NCBI GenBank assembly: GCA_964019655.1
Contig: CAXHTR010000002.1
Span: forward strand, 434,001-498,000
Reading direction: 5' to 3'
DNA from: Perkinsela sp. pyNocScin1
Lineage: Eukaryota > Euglenozoa > Kinetoplastea > Prokinetoplastida > Perkinselidae
Length of the DNA stretch: 64,000 nucleotides
Part shown: positions 1-10,500 of the stretch, piece after piece
Numbering within the stretch: position 1 is the first letter of the stretch
Layout: each line of letters starts with the position of its first letter
Program-made: the position numbers and the translations under genes
The notes under the pieces: model-generated
The model's input: the letters and a program-made list of their open reading frames with translations, nothing else
What the model was told of the DNA's origin: nothing
Database searches by the model: none

Positions 1-2
1 TA

Positions 3-2723
3 GACTATCTCTACCCCGACAACTTCTTCGGCAATGAAAAAGAGCCATCTATCCACAGCATACGCCTACACCAATATTTGATCACAGCGTATCTATGCTA
101 CTGGGAGAAAGAACAGCTTGCGGATCAGGACTCACCTTACATGGACATGCTGAAAGAGGTTCTCGACGAGTTTGAAGTAACCTGTGTCGAGCGGCTCCCA
201 TACCCACTGTCCGAGCACGCAACGAAACTAAAAAAGAGTAGCTGTCTTCCGGCAAGCTCAACAGCGTTTATGCATTTCATAGAGCAAAGCATTGTGAGCT
301 ACACAGAGGCAAAAAACCTCTTCGAAGATGCTACCGAGCATTCGATTCGCCAGCTGACGCTTCCGCGACCTTCATCAATTGAATACGCGAAAGAATTCTT
401 AATGGAATTGTTGGTTATGCTCAACACGCGCGACATGCTCCCATGCATCGTTTTCACGCTTGATATTTCCGACTGCGAAGATATGGCGATGCATCTGTGC
501 GAACAGCTTGAAGCATCAGAAGCGAACTATAGACACAGCGATGAATTCAATACAATGGTCTCTGAAGTCGAGAAGCTCAAAAAGCAAATTCAGCTTCAAG
601 AGAAAACGCGATCCGGGAAAATCCGGCAGTCGAAATCAGCTGATAGTGGTGATGGTGACGGTGACTCAAGGCGAGAGAAGAGCGACTTCCGTGTCGACAA
701 AGACGAATTTCAAGAGATTGAAGACCTTGTTCGTGAAATCCCGCCTATTCTGCCATTCTTCTCATTCGCAAAATATGGCGCTGGGGAGGATTCCGCGAAG
801 GTTGACGAGCTCATCGCACAGAGCCTTGGGCCCGCAGAGTACTGGAGCGACTTTGAACGAAAGATAGTGCGCTGTATTCAGCGAGGTATCGGTTTACACC
901 ATCGTGGTCTGCCAAATAAGATCCAGGCACTTGTCGAGCATCTGTTCAGGACACAGAATATTGGCATAATTGTCAGTACAGCGACGCTCGCGCTTGGTAT
1001 CCATTCGCCATGTCGCACTGTCGTCATTGCAGGGGACAACATGGAGCTTAATCCGACGCAGTTCAGGCAAATGTCTGGGCGTGCTGGCCGCCGTGGTTTA
1101 GATCTCCTCGGGAACGTATTCTTCCTTGGTATCCCCTTCCGCAAGATCAAGCGGCTCTTAACGTCAAAGCTCCAAGTCCTTCGTGGACACCGCCTCACGG
1201 ATCCAACAAACATGCTACATATGACAGACGCCGTCACACGCTTAAAGCAAAAGCTTTTGAAAGACTCGCAGCAGCGGAAGAAAGTTGTCAAGAAAGAGGA
1301 TCAAAAAGAAATGGCAGCTATGTTTGAAGAAGATATCGAGAGAGTCTGGGGATCCACGCTCGTAGAGAGCTTCTTTGGGCGAAAATTTGCGCATAGTAAA
1401 GACTGGGTTCAGCATACGCAGAAGCTTATGAATGATCTCGGCCTTTCCTTATCAGCGAGCGACCAAGCCAGTTTCAACAACGACGTAAATATCTACGGGA
1501 CAATCCTTCTGAAATGCCTGAATATGTATAAGAATGTTCGCACCAATCCTCTCAATTTTGCGTTCCTTGCTGCGCTTCGATGCGGTGCTCTCCACACCAT
1601 TGCAAAACAAGCCCCACATATCTCGGCCCAAGCATTCAAGAACGACTTTTCTCAGATGAATACCGCATTTGTTCAAGCTCTCTGCGCATTGACGCAGCTT
1701 GATGAATACGGCTTTCCGCTCGAGCTCCACCGCTCTGTACTCTCATGTGAAAAGCAGCAAAACTCTGAGACAAACAGCGTGTTCATCCCCCCATTGAGTA
1801 AAATTGGCGATGGAGCACTCCATGCGGCTTTGACGCAATACTCTCAAAAAGTCATTAAAAGCTACGTGCAATACGTCAAGAGCGTACGCGCGTCCCAGCC
1901 TGATCACGAAGATGTGCTTCCTTTTTCTAAAGTTTCGTTTGGCAAGTCTCATAAAGCTTCTGCAAGGTCTGTGTTTAGCGCGCTTTGCGGGCGACAGGAT
2001 AACTTTGACAGCATTGATGAGTTCATTCGCTGCATTCCGTTCGACATCAACCTCGAAGGCCAAATGCTGCCAGCCGTTGACTTCATTGATCATGGCTCGC
2101 ACGGGAACCCGACACTCTTGCTTAATGCATGTACCTACGATTTGCTCCGCTTTGGTGCGCAAAAGGTGCACGGAAAGTACAAGCGCATCGCACTTCGCGA
2201 CCAAAATGGTCTGAGCTTTGGCCTGTCATGGAATGTTCTCGATCAGTTCCGCTCTATTGTCTTTACACTGACCGCGCTCGGACAGGCTGTAGCCCCTGCT
2301 AGTCACCGTGGCACGAACAGGGACCAACACAGCCAGCCTCTCGTGTGCAACCTACACAATGAGCAAATCGAAGGAATGGTCTTTAAATGCTTCGACTGCT
2401 CAAAGCGTGGTGTGAGTGTCTTCTTGTGCGAAAAATGTGGCTTTCAAACAAGCTTCCGGTGCCCAAACGAGCGCATTGAAATCTTACAGTCCAGTGCCCG
2501 AGGCTCACACGAGTTCTCGCCGTATGTTGAGGATGACTTCATTGCGAACATGGAGAGTTTATGCGCTATTCTTGAAGCTCGCAAGGAAATGTATGATTGC
2601 GGGCAATTCGACCAGTGGCATCTGTCATTTGCACGCCATAGGCTCCAAATACGCAAAGACAAGGTACAGTGCCCTGTGCGCTGCGGTACTGTGAGCGTAA
2701 GTGAAATGAGTAATACAGTGTAG
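3..2723 (+). CDS. DDX60-like Ski2-family RNA helicase, C-terminal part (5' end outside window)
   Basis: The frame is open back to the left edge, so this is the 3' part of a larger gene. The second RecA-like domain is clear. A motif V stretch (STATLALGIHSP) is followed by motif VI, QMSGRAGRRG, at about residues 355-366 of the visible part, and LDLLGNVFFLGIP follows as in DDX60 proteins rather than Mtr4 or Brr2. A charged, lower-complexity stretch (about residues 170-235) precedes it. The C-terminal third has Cys pairs (CFDC, CEKCG) that could bind zinc. DDX60 relatives are cytoplasmic Ski2-like helicases; in animals they act in RNA sensing, and a protist role is unknown. The gene is the first visible member of the + strand block. 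Family placement is firm; the exact orthologue is less sure. Confidence 0.85.
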   Translation, partial: DYLYPDNFFGNEKEPSIHSIRLHQYLITAYLCYWEKEQLADQDSPYMDMLKEVLDEFEVTCVERLPYPLSEHATKLKKSSCLPASSTAFMHFIEQSIVSYTEAKNLFEDATEHSIRQLTLPRPSSIEYAKEFLMELLVMLNTRDMLPCIVFTLDISDCEDMAMHLCEQLEASEANYRHSDEFNTMVSEVEKLKKQIQLQEKTRSGKIRQSKSADSGDGDGDSRREKSDFRVDKDEFQEIEDLVREIPPILPFFSFAKYGAGEDSAKVDELIAQSLGPAEYWSDFERKIVRCIQRGIGLHHRGLPNKIQALVEHLFRTQNIGIIVSTATLALGIHSPCRTVVIAGDNMELNPTQFRQMSGRAGRRGLDLLGNVFFLGIPFRKIKRLLTSKLQVLRGHRLTDPTNMLHMTDAVTRLKQKLLKDSQQRKKVVKKEDQKEMAAMFEEDIERVWGSTLVESFFGRKFAHSKDWVQHTQKLMNDLGLSLSASDQASFNNDVNIYGTILLKCLNMYKNVRTNPLNFAFLAALRCGALHTIAKQAPHISAQAFKNDFSQMNTAFVQALCALTQLDEYGFPLELHRSVLSCEKQQNSETNSVFIPPLSKIGDGALHAALTQYSQKVIKSYVQYVKSVRASQPDHEDVLPFSKVSFGKSHKASARSVFSALCGRQDNFDSIDEFIRCIPFDINLEGQMLPAVDFIDHGSHGNPTLLLNACTYDLLRFGAQKVHGKYKRIALRDQNGLSFGLSWNVLDQFRSIVFTLTALGQAVAPASHRGTNRDQHSQPLVCNLHNEQIEGMVFKCFDCSKRGVSVFLCEKCGFQTSFRCPNERIEILQSSARGSHEFSPYVEDDFIANMESLCAILEARKEMYDCGQFDQWHLSFARHRLQIRKDKVQCPVRCGTVSVSEMSNTV

Positions 2724-2841
2724 GCATGATACAGGTTTTCACACCTCATGATGAAATAAGATATACTTTTGAGATGTACACGCTTGGGCTTGCCCTTCAT
2801 GCGCTATTGTTCTACCATTTGGATCTCATGTTTACTGATCG

Positions 2842-3450
2842 ATGAAGAGCAGTGGGTTTCTTTCGGAAAGCTCAAACAAAGATGCAGCGATCGCCCTTGA
2901 TAATGCTATTGAGTACATGAAGAGCGATGCGTATCGCAAAACTCGGGATGCAACAAATATTGTTCCAACACATACGAAAGCTATATCCAAGAATGATAGT
3001 GCAAATACAGACGATGCTATAGCGGACGATTTAGCTTCATGGCGGGAGGCGCGTCTTGCTGAGCTGAAGCGCACATCGAAAAAAGCGGATGACTCGGGGA
3101 ATTTTCCGGAGATTTCGGAGAAAGAATTCTTCAATGGCGTGATTCAGCGTGAAGGTGGCTCTCGAAACATTGTAATTCATCTCTATAAGGACTCTTTTCA
3201 AACATGCCAGATAGTGAACAAGCTACTCGGAAGCATTGCATCGAGGATTGCGCACACGACCTTCGCACGCATCAATGCAGAAAAGGCGCCTTTTCTAGTC
3301 CAAAAATTTGAGATAACTATGCTTCCTGCACTTTTGTTTTTTAAGGAAGATTGTGTAATTGACGGTATCATTGGCTTGGATAGTTTCGGTGGAATAGACA
3401 TCACTGAAGATCAGTTACTCGAAGCCGTGCGCTCTCGCTTCGAAAAATAG
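2842..3450 (+). CDS. TXNDC9/PLP3-like thioredoxin-fold phosducin-like protein
   Basis: The product has 202 residues. A helical N-terminal region ends in WREARLAELKR, a charged segment like that of TXNDC9. The thioredoxin fold follows (about residues 90-195), with NIVIHLYKDSFQTC, INAEKAPFLVQKF and the MLPALLFFKE strand all matching the TXNDC9/PLP3 pattern. There is no CxxC redox pair, so it is not a disulfide oxidoreductase. The family works with the chaperonin CCT in folding tubulin and actin. It starts at an ATG 118 bp after the helicase stop and ends about 130 bp before RRP45. Confidence 0.85.
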   Translation: MKSSGFLSESSNKDAAIALDNAIEYMKSDAYRKTRDATNIVPTHTKAISKNDSANTDDAIADDLASWREARLAELKRTSKKADDSGNFPEISEKEFFNGVIQREGGSRNIVIHLYKDSFQTCQIVNKLLGSIASRIAHTTFARINAEKAPFLVQKFEITMLPALLFFKEDCVIDGIIGLDSFGGIDITEDQLLEAVRSRFEK

Positions 3451-3582
3451 TGTAATTTGACAGATGCGAGTATGTAGGTAGCGGGGGTGACTAAGATTCG
3501 TTTGTTCCACTTAAAAGGTGTGCGCAAGGTTTTAAAGTACGAGTTAAACGCCTGTTGTTTCTCGCTTGATTTAATATTCGAT

Positions 3583-4458
3583 ATGGAGATTGATGCAGGA
3601 AAAGAGTCATTCGCTTCCCAGGCTCTTGACGAGGGGCTGCGGCTCGACCACAGAGCGCTACACCAGTATAGGCCATTTCGAATATTATTTGGTGCAGAAT
3701 ATGGAAAGAATGTTGTGACACACCTTGGAAAAACATATGTCTCCACGAGCGTGTCTTATGATTTAGTCGAGCCCTCCCTCAGCAGTCCTTCGACGGGCTT
3801 TTTTGATATTGTAGTTGCTTTTAAGCCCAACATTACACAGCAGGGCATAACTCAAAAGTCAATCAATGTTACGAATGCCATTCGCTTTGCACTCGAGCAG
3901 TGCCTGAAAGGATCTGGTATAGTAGATGTGAACAGCTTTGTGCACATTCCAGGCAAAGTGGTGGGCAGCCTTCGGCTGGACATAACTATTTTGAACGATG
4001 ATGGCAATCTGATCGACTGCTGTGCCGCTGCTGCCCAAGCCGCTTTGCGGCACTTCCGCTTTCACGAGGTGACTTGCGATGAGAGCAATAGAATTCAAAT
4101 TCATCGTGAGAGAGATCCTATCCCATTTGTAACCCGGCCGATTCCTCTCGTCGTCACTGTCGGGGTCTACAAAGAGCGCATTATCATTGACCCGAACACT
4201 ATCGAGTGTGCATTTATTGATGCTCTTGTCAATATTTGTATCTCACCGAACGGCAGCGTAACCGCTGTCTACAAGCATGGTGGTAAGCCGCTGTGCACAG
4301 ATATTCTCATGGAGTGCTCAAATGTTGCTGTTGCAAAAGGTCTAAAATGGTTAGCATTTATTTCCGGTATGCTTGAAAAGGACTTGGATGAGCGAAAAGC
4401 GCAATTCCGATCAAACCTTGACAACATTAAAAAAGCATACAGTCAAAAAAGCGTGTAA
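3583..4458 (+). CDS. RRP45: Exosome RNase PH-domain subunit RRP45
   Basis: The product has 291 residues, the usual size of a single RNase PH-domain exosome subunit. The N-terminus (LDEGLRLDHRALHQYRPFRI, then FGAEYGKN and THLGKTYVSTSVS) is the typical Rrp45/PM-Scl75 opening. The second half contains LRLDITILNDDGNLIDCC and a run of Ala before LRHFRF, the conserved core of the RNase PH fold. The frame extends 96 bases upstream only through a GTG, so the ATG at 3583 is chosen. The protein is part of the six-membered exosome ring. RRP40, another exosome component, lies 11 kb downstream on the same strand. Confidence 0.9.
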   Translation: MEIDAGKESFASQALDEGLRLDHRALHQYRPFRILFGAEYGKNVVTHLGKTYVSTSVSYDLVEPSLSSPSTGFFDIVVAFKPNITQQGITQKSINVTNAIRFALEQCLKGSGIVDVNSFVHIPGKVVGSLRLDITILNDDGNLIDCCAAAAQAALRHFRFHEVTCDESNRIQIHRERDPIPFVTRPIPLVVTVGVYKERIIIDPNTIECAFIDALVNICISPNGSVTAVYKHGGKPLCTDILMECSNVAVAKGLKWLAFISGMLEKDLDERKAQFRSNLDNIKKAYSQKSV

Positions 4459-4619
4459 GTATGGTCAAGGATATCTGGGCTATTTCGGATAAGTTCCATT
4501 AGAGCTTATAGAGAAGTGTGCTATAAGCGGCCTTTTTCTGGAAATTGTAGGAGCTACTTGGTCCTCCTCTATGTCATCATCGCTTACGCAACCTTTAGTT
4601 TTTTTCGTAATCATTAAAA

Positions 4620-5753
4620 ATGGGAGTTGACAAAGACATACTGCGCGAATTCTACACGCATATATTTCCTGCCGAACTCCTCTACGAATGGCTGGCCTAC
4701 GGTTCATCAACAAACTTTCTGCACCGTGAAGTAAGCTACGCGTCTGGTGAGTTTGTTCGACGTTTCATGACATTCGGAAGTGCCGATGCATTACGAGCTG
4801 AGCTGATTCGTGTTATTCCAGAAAAAATTGATTACGGAGCAATATTTTCCACAAGATGTGACAAAAAGGCCCTCACTACACTAAACCCCATGCAAAGGGA
4901 GCTAATTTTTGATATTGACATAACTGACTACGACGAGGTTCGGTCTTGTTGCTCTGCAAAAGATATCTGCTCGAATTGCTGGCCCTTTATGAGCACCGCT
5001 GTCCACGTTCTTTCTGATATCATACGAAAAGAGCTTGGGTACAGGCACTTCTTCTGGGTTTACTCAGGTCGAAGAGGTATTCATTGCTGGATCTGTGACG
5101 CTCAAGCTCGGGCTCTAACAGATGCTGAGCGGGCCGCTATTATCGGGCATTTGACTGTGTACGATGGGGCAACACGCAGTGGTCAAATTCGTACGAATGC
5201 TGATGCAGATCTGAAGCGTAAAAAGTGGGTGCACCCGATGCTTCGGAGAGTTATGAGCCACCACATTCAGGATGCATTGAATTCAATTTATCTGAATGAG
5301 TCAAACTCAAACTGTATATGGTCTAATGAAACAACGAAGAAGGCAATTTGCGCTTACTTGCACTCCTTGCTTCCAAGCAGTAAAGCAGAGAGACTTATCG
5401 AAGCATTCACATCACGCGGGTCGACCTACTCGACAATTCAGAAAGTTGCCGAGAGTATTGATGCGACATGGGCTCTCGAAGGATTTCTTCTCGCATTCTT
5501 CTTTCCCCGGCTCGATCTAAACGTCTCGAAAGCGCGAAATCATCTTTTGAAATCGCCATTTGTCATTCATCCCTCCACTGAACGCCTGTGTGTAGCCCTC
5601 TTGGAGAGTGATGTTGACGCATTTGACCCGATTAAAGACCCACCAAAGCTTAAGGAGATGGTCACTAGGGTGCATGAGGGTCGCCCAATGAACCTTTCCA
5701 AATGGTTTGACCCTATCAAAGTGATTATTCAGGGTCTGAAAGCACATTCCTAA
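4620..5753 (+). CDS. PRI1: DNA primase small catalytic subunit
   Basis: The 377-residue product is typical of eukaryotic PriS/PRIM1. The start has the characteristic FYTHIFPAELLYEWLAYG. The metal-binding aspartates lie in ELIFDIDITDYDEVRSCC (about residues 95-112). The zinc-type cysteines CSNCW follow, and FWVYSGRRGIHCWICD (about residues 144-159) carries the SGRRG/H nucleotide-binding motif. It synthesises RNA primers in the polymerase alpha-primase complex in the nucleus. The ATG is preceded by a T-rich tract about 15-30 bases upstream. No damaged motif is seen. Confidence 0.95.
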   Translation: MGVDKDILREFYTHIFPAELLYEWLAYGSSTNFLHREVSYASGEFVRRFMTFGSADALRAELIRVIPEKIDYGAIFSTRCDKKALTTLNPMQRELIFDIDITDYDEVRSCCSAKDICSNCWPFMSTAVHVLSDIIRKELGYRHFFWVYSGRRGIHCWICDAQARALTDAERAAIIGHLTVYDGATRSGQIRTNADADLKRKKWVHPMLRRVMSHHIQDALNSIYLNESNSNCIWSNETTKKAICAYLHSLLPSSKAERLIEAFTSRGSTYSTIQKVAESIDATWALEGFLLAFFFPRLDLNVSKARNHLLKSPFVIHPSTERLCVALLESDVDAFDPIKDPPKLKEMVTRVHEGRPMNLSKWFDPIKVIIQGLKAHS

Positions 5754-5821
5754 GTGACTCCGTGTAAATCAGCTGAAGTTCCGCATTTAATGTTGATCGT
5801 TCGTTTTATAAAAAATTCAAG

Positions 5822-7477
5822 ATGGATCACTGCTCGGAAAAGAGTCCTACACATGATACAAAAGAGGTTGTCGATAGTTTGGAGCCAGGTATTGATAGGG
5901 AAACGCCAGCATCTGAAGCTGATCAATCTGACAATGAGATGGAGAGTAAGCCAAGCGAAATTGCAGTAAATATTTTTGTCTTGGGTCCGATGAACTTTTT
6001 AGAGACGAAACCCGATTTCAAGTCATTCCTCGCCCCCCTGAGCACAAAGTTTCTTCGAATGTCAGATATCATATCCATCGACGCAGAAAATTTTGATCCG
6101 AATGCTTTCCAGCGCGGTGAAAGTTTTCTGGCAACGTCTGAAAACACGCGCTACACAAGCGTTAAGGAAAATCACATGGATCAGTCGCAATCATCAAGAG
6201 ATATTTGCATCTCGGAAGGCAACCGGATTATGAGCGACGGCAGGCGATGGTTCCTTACACAAGTCTTTTATAAATACGAAGCGGAGGCACTTAATTGTGT
6301 TCTCAGCTACAACTCGAACATGAAGCCAGTTCATTTTTTCCATGAAGGGTCGCAAAGCAATCTCTTTGTCCTTGTCGGTCTTGCACAAACCATGAACGTC
6401 GCTCCATATTTGCTTGGTGCATCTGATGACATCGTTTCGAAGGCCCCGAAGCATGATGAAAGTTCCGAGCTATTCTCTCCATGCGTCATTCATCCGCCAT
6501 TCCCCGTTATAGTGGATACAATCAATGGGCCTGTGCCATTTTCCTCACAAGAGTTGCTGTTCACGAACGGTCTTAAGGACTATGTAAACCTGAAGCTGAA
6601 CAGCGGGAGGTGTACCCGCCGAACCGTGTGCAAGCATTTTGACCCGTTCCAAAAAATTCAGTGTCGTTACGGAACGAACTGCCATTTCATTCACATCAGC
6701 GGAGGCTCAATGGATAGAATTCTGCAGCCTGCAACGCTGTACCCACCACTGCGCCTGCCTAAGTTAGAAGATGATTTGCAAATTTCAACGTGCGAGAACA
6801 ATCGGCGACAAGATACACTTCTCTTGCGCTACCTCCCAGAGGACTTGACGGAGACAGAAGTCGAATACATGTTCCAGGAATGCGAAGGGTTCTGCTCATC
6901 GTACTTCCAGCGCAACGAGTTCTATTCGACCGCCATTATTCGCTTCACGAACTGTGAAACAGCCACGCGTGCTTTGCTACAGGCTTCAGAAAGTGAGCTG
7001 AATATCAGTTTCTATGGTGTCGTTGAAGATCTTAAAGCTCTTCTCATAACAGATGCTCGAGAGTGCAACTATCTCGCGACTGCCATCGAGCGCCTCGACG
7101 GTGATAAAATCAAAGCAAAAGAAAGCATAGCTGATTCTGACCACCCACCGACAGTAGGAGAGCGAGGTAAATTCCGGTACGATAGAGAGCTCCGAAACCG
7201 GAAGAATGATTACGAGGGCGGGGATTTACGCCGCGCAGACGAAGCAAAGCGGGGTAGGCGTGAAGAGCATAATGTAAGAGTGCATGAAGCTTATGATGGT
7301 CACACACGACCAAAAACTTCACACATTCCTGCCGGCTATCTATTTCCATCGCTACCGCCAAACTGGTCGTATCAGCTAAATACGAAAGGATCACAATTCT
7401 ATTTCTATGCAGTCGGTCGCGAGGACGAGACAACTTGGTTTCATCCCCTAACAAAGGAGATGTACTTTCCTAGCTAG
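5822..7477 (+). CDS. RNA-binding protein with CCCH zinc finger, RRM-like and WW-like domains
   Basis: The product has 551 residues. A single CCCH finger (CKHFDPFQKIQCRYGTNCHFIH, spacing C-x8-C-x5-C-x3-H) sits at about 277-297. An RRM-like stretch starts at about residue 335 (DTLLLRYLPEDLTETEVEYM then TAIIRFTNCETATRAL). After an Arg/Glu-rich linker, the C-terminus has a WW-like module: LPPNWSYQ, then FYFYAVGREDETTWFHP. This order suggests an mRNA-processing or splicing-linked protein, but I cannot name an orthologue. The ATG follows an AT-rich 68-bp gap after primase. Confidence 0.7.
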   Translation: MDHCSEKSPTHDTKEVVDSLEPGIDRETPASEADQSDNEMESKPSEIAVNIFVLGPMNFLETKPDFKSFLAPLSTKFLRMSDIISIDAENFDPNAFQRGESFLATSENTRYTSVKENHMDQSQSSRDICISEGNRIMSDGRRWFLTQVFYKYEAEALNCVLSYNSNMKPVHFFHEGSQSNLFVLVGLAQTMNVAPYLLGASDDIVSKAPKHDESSELFSPCVIHPPFPVIVDTINGPVPFSSQELLFTNGLKDYVNLKLNSGRCTRRTVCKHFDPFQKIQCRYGTNCHFIHISGGSMDRILQPATLYPPLRLPKLEDDLQISTCENNRRQDTLLLRYLPEDLTETEVEYMFQECEGFCSSYFQRNEFYSTAIIRFTNCETATRALLQASESELNISFYGVVEDLKALLITDARECNYLATAIERLDGDKIKAKESIADSDHPPTVGERGKFRYDRELRNRKNDYEGGDLRRADEAKRGRREEHNVRVHEAYDGHTRPKTSHIPAGYLFPSLPPNWSYQLNTKGSQFYFYAVGREDETTWFHPLTKEMYFPS

Positions 7478-7570
7478 TTTCCATGTACTTAGTATTTGAT
7501 TGGCTTGGAACAGTGATCTTATTGCCACTTCTATTTTCAGGTTCTAAAATAATTATGAGCTCACAACAGG

Positions 7571-10500
7571 ATGCTCCGGCTCAAGTTACTTCGAAGTGCA
7601 CAGCCCGCGGGTGTTTCTGAAATGCTAGAGAAGAGGGTTTGCCGCACACTAAGCTCTGCTCTTAAAAACTCGTATTCCTCGTGTAGTACGGATCCCTTTG
7701 AATATTCTCAAGAATATAAACGCAAAGCGATAGAGCGCCACATGGAGACAAATACTGAGTGGGATGCTCCCGAGATGGGCGAAGACGGCCAGGCCCCTTT
7801 CGAATACGAACAAGTTCCGATAGGCAATGACCATTTTACGTATCTTGTGAAGAAAAAAGCTCCCAAAAATTGCACTAGTGCTGAAGCAAAAGCTTACGAA
7901 GAGCTCAGCAAGCATCTAGCTGATATTGAAATGCCCATGGAACCCTCACAGAAGTCGCAGAGTCCTCGCAAGAAAAACAGAAAGAAGGAAAAGATGCCCA
8001 CAGCAGAGAAAGACAAAGATAGATCTTCAAATGCTATCGCAGATGCTATGAAAGCAGATGCGCATGCGCTGTCAATAAGTACTGATTCTTTGTTGAGCAA
8101 ACAGAGCACTGTCTCCTGCGAAGACCTGATTGATAAAGCCGAAAAATCTGGAGAGACGTCCTCACCTATAAGCCTCGCTCATTCTCTCGAAAGCGAGGCC
8201 GACCGCCTGCAAAAAGCTATCCAAACTCACAGCCTTGAAGCCCGCGATCGGGTGCTTGCGAATGCTCGTTTGACTAAATTTCGAAGCTTTAAGCTCTCTG
8301 ACATCAATACGGAATCTATGAATCAGCTCGCGCGCCTTGTGTATCAATTCGCTTTCGCTGGAATCAGCCTTTCGGAGTATATACCCTGGTTTCCTTCGGC
8401 CATAGCCAAGGGCTCGCAGTTCATGAGCCCAGATGCGACTACAATGATGGTTGCCGCGGTCAGTCACGCCGGCTGTCTGAGAGAATTGGGGCTTATGGGC
8501 TCGCAAATTATTCAGAATATACCAAAGTTTACTGCAAAGCATCTCACGAAAATTGCGCTCGATTTTGCTGATCATGGGCTCTACACTAATCACCCTAAAC
8601 TCTTAGAGAAGCTTATTCCTCATTGCTCATTTTCGTACGCACAATCAGCCCAGCTTCTGCACTCTGTGAAGAATGATAAATTACTGTACAAATACCTTGC
8701 CCCAATGGTCGGCCCTAGCGCGAAAGAGGGCAAAGGCCCGTTGCACGCAGTGAATGCTCTCTGCATTTTGAAATGGGAAGGAGCGCAGAGCGAAGCAGAG
8801 AAGCAATCAGAGACTGAGCTTATACATGCGATCGGGCATATGATACGCTCAATATCGAGTGGCATGAGAATAACCACACCAGATATGATTCAATGCTTAA
8901 GCACGGTTGCACGGAGCAAGGAAAAGTATACCATAAAACCTTTGAAGCTTCTTACAGCCATGGGCATCACTGGTGGTCATTTCAACGCAGCAGACAATGA
9001 GCTGAATGCGCGTTTTATGCTTATGCTGATGGATGGACAATGCCCTGAGCTTCTTGGACCGGTCATTTCCGCAATCAAGTGTCGCGTGCATCAAGATGAG
9101 CATATCTCGTGTGTTTTTCATCATTTTGGAAAAATGAAAATACGCCACGAAGTTTTAGAGTTGTGCCGAAAACAGAACATACCGAATGCACCAGCAGCCA
9201 AAGAGACTGGACCTCCGGGTGTCACGCTCTGCGTTCTCAACAAGCTTATACAGCTTCTTGGAAAGCCAGATGCAATTGTGAAGAGCCGGTCGCTTCCCAT
9301 CATCATGCGCTTTTACGCAGAGACAAAAAATCAAGTGCAGATCCTAGCTTTGCTAAGGAACATGCAAGTATATCTTGCAGCTATGAAGAAGGAACTTCAG
9401 CCTTCTTCTACGAATGAAAAGGAATCAATCACTCATCCAAGAATGACATTCTTACGAGATTATTTGATCATTTGCACGCGCTTGAGCCTCAAGCTTTCGC
9501 ATGCCTCTCCGATTCACGCTCGCTGCGCTGAAGTTGTACATGATGCGCTTCATTTAGCTTCGCTAAAGAATGCAGATGACTTCTTCGTGTGGACTTTACT
9601 CAAGTACCTCGATCTTTCTCTCTTGAGTAATGAGAGCTTCGCTGAATTGACTACAAACGTTGAAGCCCACCGCACACCTGAAGAATGCCATCGTTTATAT
9701 CGAATACTGCAGAATCTTCCAGCCACATTGCAGCAGCGAGTGCATCCGATCATGACAGCGGCGCTGCGCAAAGTTCCGATCGCGCATTTCACGAAGCTCA
9801 TGAAGACTATGAGCGCGGCGCAAGAGCAAGAGTTCTACCAGATTATGGAGGAGCGGGCAGCAGAATTTGACTACGATAATCTTTTGCCTTACCTGCTAGA
9901 TCGGTCAGCACGCATGATTCCAACTCATCAGCTTTTGGAGAAACTCGTGAAAGCTGCATCACGGAATCCAGAAAATGTCACACCGCGTGCTTACTTGGAG
10001 ACCTTACTCGCTTATGGCAGAAGGAACATCTACCCTGGGGAGTTTGCGCTGAAGCATGTCGAAAAATTCATGAAAATCTCTTCGATGCAGATAAATGATG
10101 CCGTTCATGCGCTTTATATGATCTGCCGGTCTAATCATAACAAAACAGACATTCATAACATCTTACCACAAATCTGTGCAAAATTTGCGGAATGGTCGTC
10201 CATGAAATACATAAAGCCACAGGAAATATCATTGCTATGCCGGGCTGTCTACGTTATCACAAAATGGACAGATAAGAGCCTTGCAGAGCAATTTAAGAGA
10301 GATTACTTCAATAATATCGCTCACATTCAGACTGATCGCGATTTACAAGGTGCCTACTGCTTTCTTGTAATTTCTAGTCGATTAGAGGACAACTACGACG
10401 CTTTGGAAAAGATCATTACCGAGCACGGCAAGAGCGAATCACTGCCTTGGTGCTTTGAGACGCTCGCGCACAACAAGATTCCATCCATTATCCATGCATC